Source: Photobacterium aphoticum (GTDB lineage: Bacteria; Pseudomonadota; Gammaproteobacteria; Enterobacterales; Vibrionaceae). Taken from it: 64,000 bases of DNA. Numbering within the stretch: the stretch's first letter is position 1; each line of letters starts with the position of its first letter. The notes under the pieces were generated by a model. That model was given only the letters and a program-made list of their open reading frames with translations, did not search any database and was not told the origin of the DNA. Below are positions 19,235 through 27,983 of the stretch, piece by piece. Both the position numbers and the translations under genes were made by a program. The DNA is taken from contig NZ_LDOV01000041.1 in NCBI RefSeq assembly GCF_001029435.1, positions 20,452-84,451 on the forward strand. Reading direction: 5' to 3'.

Positions 19235-19255
19235 TTTATTCATTCTCGATGATTA

Positions 19256-20137
19256 TTAATAATCAGATAATTGATTTAAAGCATATTGCCAGTCGCTGGC
19301 TTGAATACCAAATGTTTCTGTAATTTTCTGTGTATTAAGCTTTGAGTTTGCAGGTCGTTTCGCAGGTGTTGGATAATCATCCGTCTTGATACCATTAATA
19401 ATGGGTGCTTTATTCAATACTTTTTGTTCCACTGCTTTAGCAATAATAGTTTGAGCAAAACCACACCAACTTGTATGAGGTAATCCAGAATAATGATAAA
19501 TGCCGTATTTAGTTGTATCAAAATCACTATCTTCAGCTACAATAGTCTTGGCGATAGTAATTAATGCTGTAGCAATATCGCCAGCGTAAGTCGGGCCACC
19601 AAACTGGTCTGCCACAATACCTAGCTCATCTCGTTGCTGAGCTAAGCGAAGAATAGTCTTTACAAAGTTATTCCCATCCTCACCAAAGACCCATGCTGTG
19701 CGCAAAATAATAGTCCGAGAACAATTAGCAAGTACTGCTTGCTCTCCTAATAACTTACTTTTTCCGTACACACATTTTGGGTCTACTGCATCAGTTTCGA
19801 TGTAAATGCCATTTTTATCGCCGGAAAATACATAATCGGTTGAAATATGCAATAATGCAGCACCAATACTTTCCGCAGCTTGAGCTAAATATAGAGGACC
19901 ATCGCGATTAATCGCATATGAGAGTTCGACTTCTTCTTCGGCCTTATCAACTGCAGTATGTGCAGCAGCATTAATAATAATATCAGGTTCGAATGCTTTA
20001 ACCGCTTCAAACACCGCATTCTCATTGGTGATATCGAGTTCATCTCGGTCAATGGCAAGTAATTCAACCTTACCGCTTAAACGTTCAACTAAGCTGCATC
20101 CCACTTGGCCTTTAGCTCCCGTCACTAATACTCGCAT
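19256..20137 (-). CDS. rfbD: dTDP-4-dehydrorhamnose reductase RfbD (RmlD)
   Basis: Final step to dTDP-L-rhamnose, an NAD(P)H-dependent reduction. Short-chain dehydrogenase features: VLVTGAKGQVGCSL (Rossmann GxxGxxG), INAAAHTAVDKAE, ISTDYVFSG, and YGKSKLLGE with the catalytic YxxxK (about residue 128). FGGPTYAGDIA and YHYSGL follow as in RmlD. ATG at 20137 overlaps the rfbA stop by one base (TGATG); the adjacent TTG is less likely. Length about 293 residues is usual. Confidence 0.95.
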   Translation of the reverse strand: MRVLVTGAKGQVGCSLVERLSGKVELLAIDRDELDITNENAVFEAVKAFEPDIIINAAAHTAVDKAEEEVELSYAINRDGPLYLAQAAESIGAALLHISTDYVFSGDKNGIYIETDAVDPKCVYGKSKLLGEQAVLANCSRTIILRTAWVFGEDGNNFVKTILRLAQQRDELGIVADQFGGPTYAGDIATALITIAKTIVAEDSDFDTTKYGIYHYSGLPHTSWCGFAQTIIAKAVEQKVLNKAPIINGIKTDDYPTPAKRPANSKLNTQKITETFGIQASDWQYALNQLSDY

Positions 20138-21021
20138 CAATTAGATTCCTTCAGAGACTCAGACGCAATTCGAAGTAGATACTGACCATATTCATTCTTT
20201 TTCATGGGCTCTGCTAAGCTAAGTAAATCTTCAACACTTAACCAACCATTACGAAAGGCAATTTCTTCCAAACAGGCTACTTTCAAACCCTGTACATTTT
20301 GGATTGTTTCTACGAAAGATGATGCTTCATGAAGGCTTTCATGCGTTCCGGTATCTAACCACGCAAAACCACGGCCAAAAAGTTCAACCTTTAATGAGCC
20401 GTCATTAAGATACATTTCATTAAGAGTGGTAATTTCCAATTCACCACGGTGGGACGGCTTCACTTGCTTAGCCATTTCAACTACACGGTTGTCATAAAAA
20501 TAAAGCCCAGTTACAGCATAGTTCGATTTAGGTTTTTCCGGCTTCTCTTCAATCGATACCGCTTTCATCTCTTGATCAAATTCAACCACACCAAATCGCT
20601 CAGGATCTTTAACTTGATACCCAAACACCGTTGCGCCCGATTCACGTGAAGCCGCATTTTTCAGTGTTGTCGAAAATGACTGGCCATAAAAGATATTATC
20701 GCCAAGTACTAAACAAACACAGTCATCACCGATAAACTCCTCACCAATAATAAAAGCCTGTGCTAAGCCATCAGGACTCGGTTGGATTGCATACTCGAGA
20801 TTGATACCAAAATCAGAGCCATCGCCTAACAAACGCTTAAAACCGGCATTATCTTCAGGAGTTGTGATAATTAAAATATCTTTAATCCCAGCTAACATTA
20901 GTGTAGAAATCGGGTAAAATACCATTGGTTTATCGTAGATAGGCAGCAGTTGTTTTGAAACACCACGTGTTAATGGGTATAGACGCGTACCTGAGCCACC
21001 CGCTAGAACAATCCCTTTCAT
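20137..21021 (-). CDS. rfbA: Glucose-1-phosphate thymidylyltransferase RfbA (RmlA)
   Basis: First step of dTDP-rhamnose synthesis: dTTP + glucose-1-P to dTDP-glucose. Motifs are GIVLAGGSGTRLYPLT, QLLPIYDKPMVFYPIS, LGDNIFYG (about residues 107-114), VEFDQ, EEKP and GLYFYDN, and FAWLDTGTHESL near residue 222. The 294-residue length is standard. It overlaps rfbB upstream (TAATG) and rfbD downstream (TGATG), so translation is coupled. Confidence 0.96.
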   Translation of the reverse strand: MKGIVLAGGSGTRLYPLTRGVSKQLLPIYDKPMVFYPISTLMLAGIKDILIITTPEDNAGFKRLLGDGSDFGINLEYAIQPSPDGLAQAFIIGEEFIGDDCVCLVLGDNIFYGQSFSTTLKNAASRESGATVFGYQVKDPERFGVVEFDQEMKAVSIEEKPEKPKSNYAVTGLYFYDNRVVEMAKQVKPSHRGELEITTLNEMYLNDGSLKVELFGRGFAWLDTGTHESLHEASSFVETIQNVQGLKVACLEEIAFRNGWLSVEDLLSLAEPMKKNEYGQYLLRIASESLKESN

Positions 21022-22103
21022 TATTTCGTTCCCTTAGTTACAACGGATACTCCTAGACGCTCTCCTTCGTAAGAACCATTTAGTACACGTGACCACCACT
21101 TTTTATTATCCAAATACCATTCGACGGTTTTACGAATGCCGGATTCAAACGTCTCTTCTGGTTTCCAGCCCAGTTCACGCTCAATTTTGGATGCGTCAAT
21201 GGCATATCTAACGTCGTGCCCTGGGCGATCAGTCACATACGTGATTAGCTTTTGATATTCTGCGACACCTGCAGGCTTGTTTGGCACTAATTCCTCAAGC
21301 AGTGTACAAATTGTTTTCACGACATCAATATTAGCTTTCTCATTGTGACCGCCAATATTATAGGTTTCCCCTACCACACCTTCAGTGACTACTTTATATA
21401 AAGCGCGTGCGTGGTCTTCGACAAACAACCAATCACGAATTTGCATCCCATTGCCGTATACAGGTAATGGTTTACCGTCTAAAGCATTCAAAATCATTAA
21501 TGGAATCAGTTTTTCAGGGAAATGGTAAGGTCCATAGTTGTTTGAACAGTTGGTCACAATCGTTGGTAAGCCGTAAGTGCGATGCCAAGCACGTACTAAG
21601 TGATCGCTTGATGCCTTCGATGCTGAATATGGGCTTGACGGTTCATACGATGTTGTCTCGGTAAACAAATCATCTGTACCTTCTAAGTCACCGTACACCT
21701 CATCGGTTGAGATATGGTGGAAGCGAAAAGCTCTCTTTGCCACTTCATCCAATGTGATCCAGTACGCACGGGCTGCTTCAAGCAATGTATACGTACCTAC
21801 AATATTGGTTTCAATGAACGCTATTGGGCCATCAATCGAACGGTCAACGTGCGACTCTGCCGCTAAGTGCATCACTACATCTGGTTGATATTGCACAAAC
21901 AGTCGGTCAAGTTCATCACGATTACAAATGTCGACTTGCTCAAAATGATAGCGCTCATGTGAATCCACTTCGGCGAGTGATTCCATGTTGCCTGCATAGG
22001 TCAACTTATCGACATTAATGACTGTATCAGATGTATTCTTAATAATATGACGAACAACGGCCGAGCCAATAAAACCGGCACCGCCTGTGACAAGGATTTT
22101 CAT
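21021..22103 (-). CDS. rfbB: dTDP-glucose 4,6-dehydratase RfbB (RmlB)
   Basis: Second step of dTDP-rhamnose synthesis. It is an extended short-chain dehydrogenase with VTGGAGFIGSAVVRHI at the N-terminus, MHLAAESHVDRSIDGP, ISTDEVYGDL with the catalytic Thr-Asp-Glu, and YSASKASSDHLVRAWHRTYG with the YxxxK pair (about residue 167). NNYGPYHFPEKLIP and RDWLFVEDH follow. 360 residues is normal. A 300-bp gap holding a terminator-like element separates it from wzc upstream. Confidence 0.96.
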   Translation of the reverse strand: MKILVTGGAGFIGSAVVRHIIKNTSDTVINVDKLTYAGNMESLAEVDSHERYHFEQVDICNRDELDRLFVQYQPDVVMHLAAESHVDRSIDGPIAFIETNIVGTYTLLEAARAYWITLDEVAKRAFRFHHISTDEVYGDLEGTDDLFTETTSYEPSSPYSASKASSDHLVRAWHRTYGLPTIVTNCSNNYGPYHFPEKLIPLMILNALDGKPLPVYGNGMQIRDWLFVEDHARALYKVVTEGVVGETYNIGGHNEKANIDVVKTICTLLEELVPNKPAGVAEYQKLITYVTDRPGHDVRYAIDASKIERELGWKPEETFESGIRKTVEWYLDNKKWWSRVLNGSYEGERLGVSVVTKGTK

Positions 22104-22352
22104 GATTTTCTCTTTGTTAATGCTAAAACATACTCACGAATGTGAGCCTTGAATCTTCAATTTCAGATTTTGAATCGGAGTATTAGTGTTTTTTCATCTT
22201 CACACATCAGTAATCCTTACAGCCCTGAGACAAATTTTCTTCATTTGAGATAGCCCATTACAGGCCATCTCTTATAAACCCTAGGTTCTACTTTGTTTTT
22301 ACTAAGGAGCCTAATAGGCGCACCTTTACTCTCAAAAAAAAAGCGCGACTAT

Positions 22353-22382
22353 AATAGAGGCGCTGCATTCAGCGCCTCTATT
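22353..22382 (-). terminator. Terminator-like hairpin between wzc and rfbB
   Basis: On the minus strand a 13-bp perfect stem (AATAGAGGCGCTG with its complement, 4-base loop) follows the wzc stop by about 20 bases; a run of nine T begins ten bases after it (22333-22341 as A on the plus strand). A 5-bp alternative stem (AGCGC/GCGCT) sits directly before the T-run and would compete with the large stem. It lies inside the cluster, so it probably attenuates rather than ends transcription of rfbBADC. The rest of 22104-22403 shows nothing recognisable. Confidence 0.7.
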
Positions 22383-22403
22383 CATTACTCTTAATCAGTC
22401 TAC

Positions 22404-24566
22404 TTATTTATTCGACTCATAACTGTAATTGTAGTAACCATAATTACCACCATAATACGAACTTGCTTTGCGTACGACAGCATTCAAAATAAAGCCTTTT
22501 ATCTCTATGCCATTTTGTTCAAAACGCTGCTTGGTGATTTCAATTTCTTTCACCGCATTTTGACCAAAACGCCCCACAAGTAATGACGTCCCAGCATGCG
22601 CACCAACAATGGCCGCGTCTGTTACAGCAAGAATTGGTGGAGTATCAACGATCACTATGTCGTAGTTTTCAGATGCCCAATCCATCAATACTTTAAACCG
22701 TGGATGCATTAACAATTCAGATGGATTCGGTGGCACTTCACCACGACCAATAAAATTTAACCCTTCTATACCTAGTTGTTTTATTAGAGTTTCGATGCTG
22801 GTTTGGCCAGCAAGATAACTCGACAACCCCGGCGTTGAGGTGACTGCCATTTGTTTTTCCATTCGCCCTTTTCGCATATCTGCATCAATTACCAATACAC
22901 GAGAACCAGATTTTGCAATCACCGCGGCCATGTTGGCCGACACAAATGATTTACCGATACCTGGACTTGGACCAGAAATCATCAGAATGTTATTTTTCGC
23001 TTCCATCATCGCAAAATGCAAACTTGTACGTAAGCTACGTAATGCTTCGATAGATAAGTCAGCAGGGTTTGAAACGGCTAATAAGGTATCTTGCACTGTC
23101 AGAGCTTTTTTCTTGCCTTGCTTTTTTTCAAGTTCTACTTGCCAATCTGACATTGGAATGCTGGCATATACCGGTAAGCCGATAGCTTCAATCTCATCCG
23201 GTGTTTCTACGCCTCTATGTAATGCCGCGCGAAGCAAGGTGACAGCAACAGCAAACATTCCCCCCAGAAGCGTTGCCAACACGACAATCATGGATTTTTT
23301 GGGTTTAAGCGGCTGAGTATAAGATTGTGCCGTATCCAAAATTCGTACGTTACCCACCGTACTCGCTTTAATAATGTTCAGCTCTTGCACTTTATTAAGT
23401 AGCTGCACATATATCTGCTGATTAACTTCAACATCGCGGGTTAAACGTAGCACCTCGCGCTGTGTCTTGGGTAGTTGTTGTACTTGCTTGTTGAAGCGTT
23501 CACGTTCGCCTAACAGGGTTTGGCGTTTGTCTAATAAAGCAATGTAAGCAGGGTGTTCTTTGGTAAAACGCTGAGAAATTTCACTTTCTTTGAAGGTCAA
23601 TTCATTGAGTTGCGCTTCAATCTTCACCATGACATCCAGCGTTGATTTAGCCTCTAATCCTAAGTCTATAGATTCATTGTCTTGGCGAAACTGGTTGAGC
23701 AAATCTTCCGAGACGGTTAATTGCGCTTTAATATCCGGTAAATGACTCCGTAAAAACGATAGACTGTTCTCGGCTTCTGCAGAATTACGAGCTACATTTT
23801 GCATGAAATAGTTTTGGCTGATGTCATTTAAAATCGCCTCAATTTGCTTGCGATTTTCACCCGTAAAACTTAATTGCAAAATTCCCGTTTGTTTTCCTCG
23901 CTCACTGACCGATAGGTTTTGCTGCAACCATTGAATTGCGTCTAAGTCTGAGCGTTTGGTTATCTTGAAAGCATCGCCATTTTGCGCATTCCATTGAGTG
24001 ACAAAGAGCTGCAGCCCCCCCTTTTTCGCAAGCTCACCGACCTTTCCTGTCAGTACAGCTTGCTCCTCACTATCTAGCAACTCATACAGGCCTTGTTCTG
24101 CATCAATAACCACCACTTGGTATTCGGGCTTTTTCACATTCTCAGGAATATCAAATCGCCCAACTTCCAATGTAATTTCTTTGCCTTGAATACGTGCTAA
24201 CCCTTTCCCAATGATGGGCAGATACACTGGAGTTGCCACATAGTTCAAATTCAACTCATTCACAGTTTTGCCGAGGATCATTCGTGATTTAATGATTTCG
24301 ATCTCGGTTGTTGCTGAGGACTCAGAGGCAAACAATTCACTCATTTCCCCCAATGCCGGCATGCCCGAATTTTTCTGTTCGACCTGAATCAACGCATCGG
24401 CTTTGTAAATAGGTGTTGCCAATAAAGCGTAGGTAATCCCTACCATCGCAAAAAGAAATGTCGTGCCGATAATGCTCCAACGCGCATCAATCAATATACC
24501 AAACAGTTTACCCAGATCGAGCTCATCCGCATCCTGCTTTACCTGTGTATTGTGTGTAACGCTCAT
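22404..24566 (-). CDS. wzc: Wzc polysaccharide copolymerase / tyrosine autokinase
   Basis: Inner-membrane protein that controls chain length and export with Wza. The 720-residue protein has an N-terminal Wzz domain with a membrane segment (about 32-52), a long periplasmic coiled-coil region, a second membrane segment (about 425-445) and a cytoplasmic BY-kinase domain with SGPSPGIGKSF (Walker A, about 527-537), VLVIDADMRKG (A') and IVIVDTPP (B). The C-terminus is a tyrosine cluster (SSYYGGNYGYYNYSYES), the autophosphorylation tail. The usual wzb phosphatase gene is absent between wza and wzc and lies instead at 34528-34956. Confidence 0.96.
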   Translation of the reverse strand: MSVTHNTQVKQDADELDLGKLFGILIDARWSIIGTTFLFAMVGITYALLATPIYKADALIQVEQKNSGMPALGEMSELFASESSATTEIEIIKSRMILGKTVNELNLNYVATPVYLPIIGKGLARIQGKEITLEVGRFDIPENVKKPEYQVVVIDAEQGLYELLDSEEQAVLTGKVGELAKKGGLQLFVTQWNAQNGDAFKITKRSDLDAIQWLQQNLSVSERGKQTGILQLSFTGENRKQIEAILNDISQNYFMQNVARNSAEAENSLSFLRSHLPDIKAQLTVSEDLLNQFRQDNESIDLGLEAKSTLDVMVKIEAQLNELTFKESEISQRFTKEHPAYIALLDKRQTLLGERERFNKQVQQLPKTQREVLRLTRDVEVNQQIYVQLLNKVQELNIIKASTVGNVRILDTAQSYTQPLKPKKSMIVVLATLLGGMFAVAVTLLRAALHRGVETPDEIEAIGLPVYASIPMSDWQVELEKKQGKKKALTVQDTLLAVSNPADLSIEALRSLRTSLHFAMMEAKNNILMISGPSPGIGKSFVSANMAAVIAKSGSRVLVIDADMRKGRMEKQMAVTSTPGLSSYLAGQTSIETLIKQLGIEGLNFIGRGEVPPNPSELLMHPRFKVLMDWASENYDIVIVDTPPILAVTDAAIVGAHAGTSLLVGRFGQNAVKEIEITKQRFEQNGIEIKGFILNAVVRKASSYYGGNYGYYNYSYESNK

Positions 24567-24618
24567 AAATCCCTACTCAATCAGTTAGCTATTTTATTTT
24601 TCTATTGATATACCACTA

Positions 24619-25845
24619 TTATGGCCACGTTCTAATACGGAGTGCCCCTTCTGTGAGTTCATTAAAGCCGCTGATAGTAGGCAGTAGTTGTGCGACGACA
24701 CGGTTCCAACGCACAATCGGTGCCGCTGTCACATACACAATGTCGTAAGGTTGCAACTCAAACTCAGTACCGATCACCAATGCCGACGCGTCTTGAATAT
24801 TCAACTGATACACATTAGCCATTGGGATGCTCTGATCCTGAACCGGCTTGCCGTTTTCATCCACTTTTAGCGAACTCACTGTCGCAGTGGTTTGCGGCGT
24901 TGACGTTTTGTTCATATTACTACGGATCACAAACACACCCGTGGCATCGGCGGCTAACTGGTTAATCCCACCCACACTGCTGAGTGCTTCTGTTAGGCTC
25001 ATACCGGCTCGATCTATTTTTAGCAATTTAGGATCATTCACCTCCCCCATCACAAACACTTTCTGCGCATCATTACGCGGTACGTGGACAATATCGCCAG
25101 GGCGTAGCAAACGGTTTTGGGTTAAATCACCGCGTTGCATCAAAGCGTATAGCGAAATATTTTCCTCTTTGCCGTTACGGGTCAACGTCACGTTGCGCCA
25201 ATCGGCTTCTTCTGCCAAACCGCCCGCTTTATTGATCGCATCTAACAAGGTCAATGGCACGTTCGTAATAGGCTGTTGCCCCGGATTTTTTATTTCGCCG
25301 GTAATGTAGGTTTTTTGCGAACGGAACGAGGCCACATTCACGTCTACTTGTGGGCTCTCAATATAAGCGGCTAAACGACGTGCAATATCGGCACGCACTT
25401 CAGTCACCGTTTTGCCTTCTACCTGAACAAAACCAATGTAGGGATAGAAAATACTGCCATCAGCATGTACCCAGTTACCCGCTTCAGCCGAACTACGGTA
25501 CGAACCCGCAGGAATGGTTAACTCAGGGTGATCCCAAATAGTAATATTCAGAATGTCTCCAGGCCCCACGCGATATTGATATCGGGCAATTTCCGCGTCT
25601 AACGCGCTATTGGTCCGCGAGAACACTTTAGGCGGCTTAAACTGATTCACTCGCCCGGCGGTCAGTGGGTATATATTCACATATTCCGCAATATTAGATT
25701 GTTCATCGTTTTGCGTATCCGTTGCCAAATCTTTCTCAACCACCACTTTTTTATTGTCGATAGGCAGGTGAGAGCCTGGCACCGTACATCCAGCCAGTAC
25801 TACTGTCGCTAAAGCAGTAACCAAATACTTTTTTGTACTATCCAT
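24619..25845 (-). CDS. wza: Wza outer-membrane polysaccharide export lipoprotein
   Basis: Forms the octameric outer-membrane channel for capsule/exopolysaccharide. The 408-residue precursor has a lipoprotein signal ending LAGC (Cys20), then YRVGPGDILNITIWDHPEL (poly-export domain, about residues 90-110), and two SLBB repeats with FVQVEGKTVTEVRADI, YITGEIKNPGQQP and VFVMGEVNDPK. WNRVVAQLLPT near the C-terminus fits the amphipathic helix that crosses the outer membrane. It is first in the cluster and is preceded by an ops element 226 bp upstream. Confidence 0.95.
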   Translation of the reverse strand: MDSTKKYLVTALATVVLAGCTVPGSHLPIDNKKVVVEKDLATDTQNDEQSNIAEYVNIYPLTAGRVNQFKPPKVFSRTNSALDAEIARYQYRVGPGDILNITIWDHPELTIPAGSYRSSAEAGNWVHADGSIFYPYIGFVQVEGKTVTEVRADIARRLAAYIESPQVDVNVASFRSQKTYITGEIKNPGQQPITNVPLTLLDAINKAGGLAEEADWRNVTLTRNGKEENISLYALMQRGDLTQNRLLRPGDIVHVPRNDAQKVFVMGEVNDPKLLKIDRAGMSLTEALSSVGGINQLAADATGVFVIRSNMNKTSTPQTTATVSSLKVDENGKPVQDQSIPMANVYQLNIQDASALVIGTEFELQPYDIVYVTAAPIVRWNRVVAQLLPTISGFNELTEGALRIRTWP

Positions 25846-26656
25846 ATGTAAATTCTATGCTTATTTAACGAGCATTCACGAATGCGCATGCATCAACATG
25901 TGCACAATCATCCTTGAAATAGTCCGTTTAATTTTAGTCTGTTGATAAATGAGTGCTTAAGCTTGATATGACTTTTCCGTACCGTTTAGTAGCTGTTTTG
26001 AGAAAAACCACCAGAATACAGACCGTACACAGCCGATGCATCACGAGAGGGTAAATTACTGAATTTTTGACACGCTACCGCCCTTGGGTTGAGGTTCCCA
26101 ATATCCTTTAGCAAATCATCAGCGTTGAGGGTTTTGCGATTGAAATCACACTTAGTATAATTTAATCACCACATTACACTATTGTTTGTGCTTCACTTCC
26201 AATAGGTATCTCTCATATCTTGAAAACATCCCTATTTTTACTTTCTGATTTTACACCTATTTTATCTTGATAGGAATATGCATTTCGACACTTACTCTCT
26301 TCCTCCGCACACTCAAAACACCATAACTAATTGTGATTATTGAAAAACATGAAGAATGCATCATCTCGTCACAACACAAATGAAGGGGGCACCTCTCAGT
26401 TCAATCAAAAACAGCTGTTATTCACCCCGAAGCACCTCACTACAATTACGGGTCAATATCGACACAATTAACCCATAATGCCCAAAAACAAACAAAAATC
26501 ACGCAATTATATTCTATGATTTGCTCATCGATAGATTGCGGATTATCCAGTACAGCCATATCATTGCATAAAAAGCAGACTTTGCTTTTTTGACTTGCAC
26601 TGTTCATTTTTCACACAGCTGCATTTTTAACGCTATACAACAATAAGGGAATTAGG
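25846..26656. other. Divergent regulatory region between wza and yjbE
   Basis: Around 810 bp without a gene, between divergent operons. It holds the ops element for the wza side (26071-26083) and, just upstream of yjbE, a small hairpin AAAAAGCA/TGCTTTTT at 26570-26590 whose 3' arm is a T-run, possibly a weak attenuator for yjbE. The rest is AT-rich and shows no other feature I can support. Confidence 0.6.
26071..26083 (-). promoter_or_regulatory. ops/JUMPstart element (RfaH recruitment site)
   Basis: The minus strand reads GGGCGGTAGCGTG here, containing the exact 12-base ops consensus GGCGGTAGCGTG, and the bases before it (AACCCAAGG) resemble the end of the JUMPstart sequence. It points towards wza and lies 226 bp before its start codon, inside what should be the transcribed leader. 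RfaH bound at ops makes RNA polymerase resist termination over long polysaccharide operons. Confidence 0.9.
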
Positions 26657-26962
26657 ATGAAAAAAACGACAATTGCATTGCTAGCAGCAATGTCTATGGC
26701 AGGTTCTGCATTTGCAGCCACTGAAACGACCGCAGGTGCAGCGGGTAGCGCATCAACCACGTCTGCAACAGCAGCAACCACTACTGCAACAACCACTGCG
26801 GGCACAGCAGCAGGTACCGCAGGCGCAACAGCAGCAGCGGCTGGCGGTATTACCGCAACTACCGTTGCAGTAGGCGCAGCAGTAGCGGTAGGCGCAGTTG
26901 CCGTTGCCGATTCAAGCAACAACGACAACAACAACACCACATCTGTTTCTGCACAGGGCTAA
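26657..26962 (+). CDS. yjbE: Secreted Ala/Thr-rich small protein, YjbE/GfcA-like
   Basis: A 101-residue protein with a clear signal peptide (MKKTTIALLAAMSMAGSAFA, cleavage near residue 20) followed by a low-complexity Ala/Thr/Gly region and a short polar tail with DSSNNDNNNTT. Alone it would be unrecognisable, but it precedes yjbF, yjbG and yjbH homologues exactly as yjbE does in Escherichia coli. Its role in polysaccharide export is unknown. A site AAGGG eight bases before ATG supports the start. A hairpin-rich 210-bp spacer follows, so it may be expressed more than its downstream partners. The symbol rests mainly on position. Confidence 0.75.
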   Translation: MKKTTIALLAAMSMAGSAFAATETTAGAAGSASTTSATAATTTATTTAGTAAGTAGATAAAAGGITATTVAVGAAVAVGAVAVADSSNNDNNNTTSVSAQG

Positions 26963-26987
26963 TTACGCTCTGTTCTGAACGGGATGC

Positions 26988-27063
26988 TATCTGTGCTTTA
27001 CACAGATAACCCATAACTGCTGTGAGCCGACTCTGCCATTTTCTTTCTGGCAATTCGGCTCAC
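26988..27063 (+). other. Two hairpins between yjbE and yjbF
   Basis: TATCTGTG/CACAGATA (26988-26995 with 27001-27008) forms an 8-bp stem. GTGAGCCGA/TCGGCTCAC (27022-27030 with 27055-27063) forms a 9-bp outer stem with an inner TGCCA/TGGCA stem. No strong T-run follows. The structures could stabilise the yjbE message or reduce transcription into yjbF. Confidence 0.5.
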
Positions 27064-27173
27064 TCTTTAGTGATTGGCTAAAGAAAATGTGGTTAATTTT
27101 TCACGCTGGGTGCATGCACTCGGCGTTGTTGTGTTTGTTTTATCTGTATCAATTCAGGAAGTGAGTCGCCAGG

Positions 27174-27983
27174 ATGCCCACGAAACCGTCCATGTTCTTT
27201 TCGGTAAGCCGTTCTCGACGCTACCGATTACTTTTGGGGAGCTGCTTACTCTCTCTCCCTCTCATGCTCACCGGCTGCAGCCAAAAATTTAACGACGTCA
27301 ACGACACCATGCAACTCGCCTTGTTTGGTAATGCCGATGTTACGTTAAGCCAAGATGATATCAACAACCTGCCTTATGCCAGTTTATACGCCAGTATCGA
27401 CAATGGCCCACAAGCTTTTATGGTATTAGCCCTTGCTGAATCGACGCCGGTTTGGGGCAAAGCGGCTTACCAAAATGCGACGTCTGTGAGCACAACGTCG
27501 ACGAACAGTACTTCGCCTATCGTTCTAAAGTGGCTGTCGTCCGACAAGGGGATGTTACAAACCCAATCGGGTCGATTAGTGAAAACCTTGAATTTACCGC
27601 TGGGTAATTTGGTGTCACTGCACAGCTCTGAAACTGATCCGCTACAACTTGGCCTGCATTTGGCGGGTACACCGCGTTCATGGCAGCGTCAACTTGATTG
27701 GCAACCGGGGTTTCACAGTGGGTATCAAGCCATCTCTCACTTTTACCAGCAAGATAATCAAATCATTTTGGTGAATCAGCAACCCGTTGAAACCCTCCAT
27801 TTTACCGAGGAAGTCTCTGTTCCAGCTTTGGATGTCACGTACACCAACACATTTTGGCTACGTCCTGACAATGGCCAAGTGGTGAAATCTCGCCAGAAAC
27901 TGGCCCCCGACTTATCGTATGTCGAGATGACCATCCTCAAACCCTTTTCATCCATGAGCCAAGGACCAGGACAAGTACAATGA
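27174..27983 (+). CDS. yjbF: YjbF/GfcB-family lipoprotein
   Basis: Second gene of the yjbEFGH/gfcABCD-type operon. The precursor has a basic N-terminus, a hydrophobic segment and lipobox LTGC (Cys35), so it should be a periplasm-facing lipoprotein. The mature part has LPYASLYASIDNGPQAFMVL (about residues 62-81) and later TFWLRPDNGQVVKSRQ, both typical of the DUF2886/YjbF group. AGGAAGTGAG ending about eight bases before ATG supports the start at 27174. The stop overlaps the start of yjbG (ATGA). The molecular role is unknown; the operon is linked to exopolysaccharide production. Confidence 0.85.
   Translation: MPTKPSMFFSVSRSRRYRLLLGSCLLSLPLMLTGCSQKFNDVNDTMQLALFGNADVTLSQDDINNLPYASLYASIDNGPQAFMVLALAESTPVWGKAAYQNATSVSTTSTNSTSPIVLKWLSSDKGMLQTQSGRLVKTLNLPLGNLVSLHSSETDPLQLGLHLAGTPRSWQRQLDWQPGFHSGYQAISHFYQQDNQIILVNQQPVETLHFTEEVSVPALDVTYTNTFWLRPDNGQVVKSRQKLAPDLSYVEMTILKPFSSMSQGPGQVQ

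Noticed and set aside
26611..26940. Minus-strand Ala/Val-rich frame opposite yjbE
   Set aside because: It is the complement of the Ala/Thr-rich repeat region of yjbE; the plus frame has a clear signal peptide and operon context.
27074..27292. 72-residue plus-strand frame overlapping the start of yjbF
   Set aside because: It overlaps the yjbF signal sequence in another frame and has a TTG start without a ribosome binding site.
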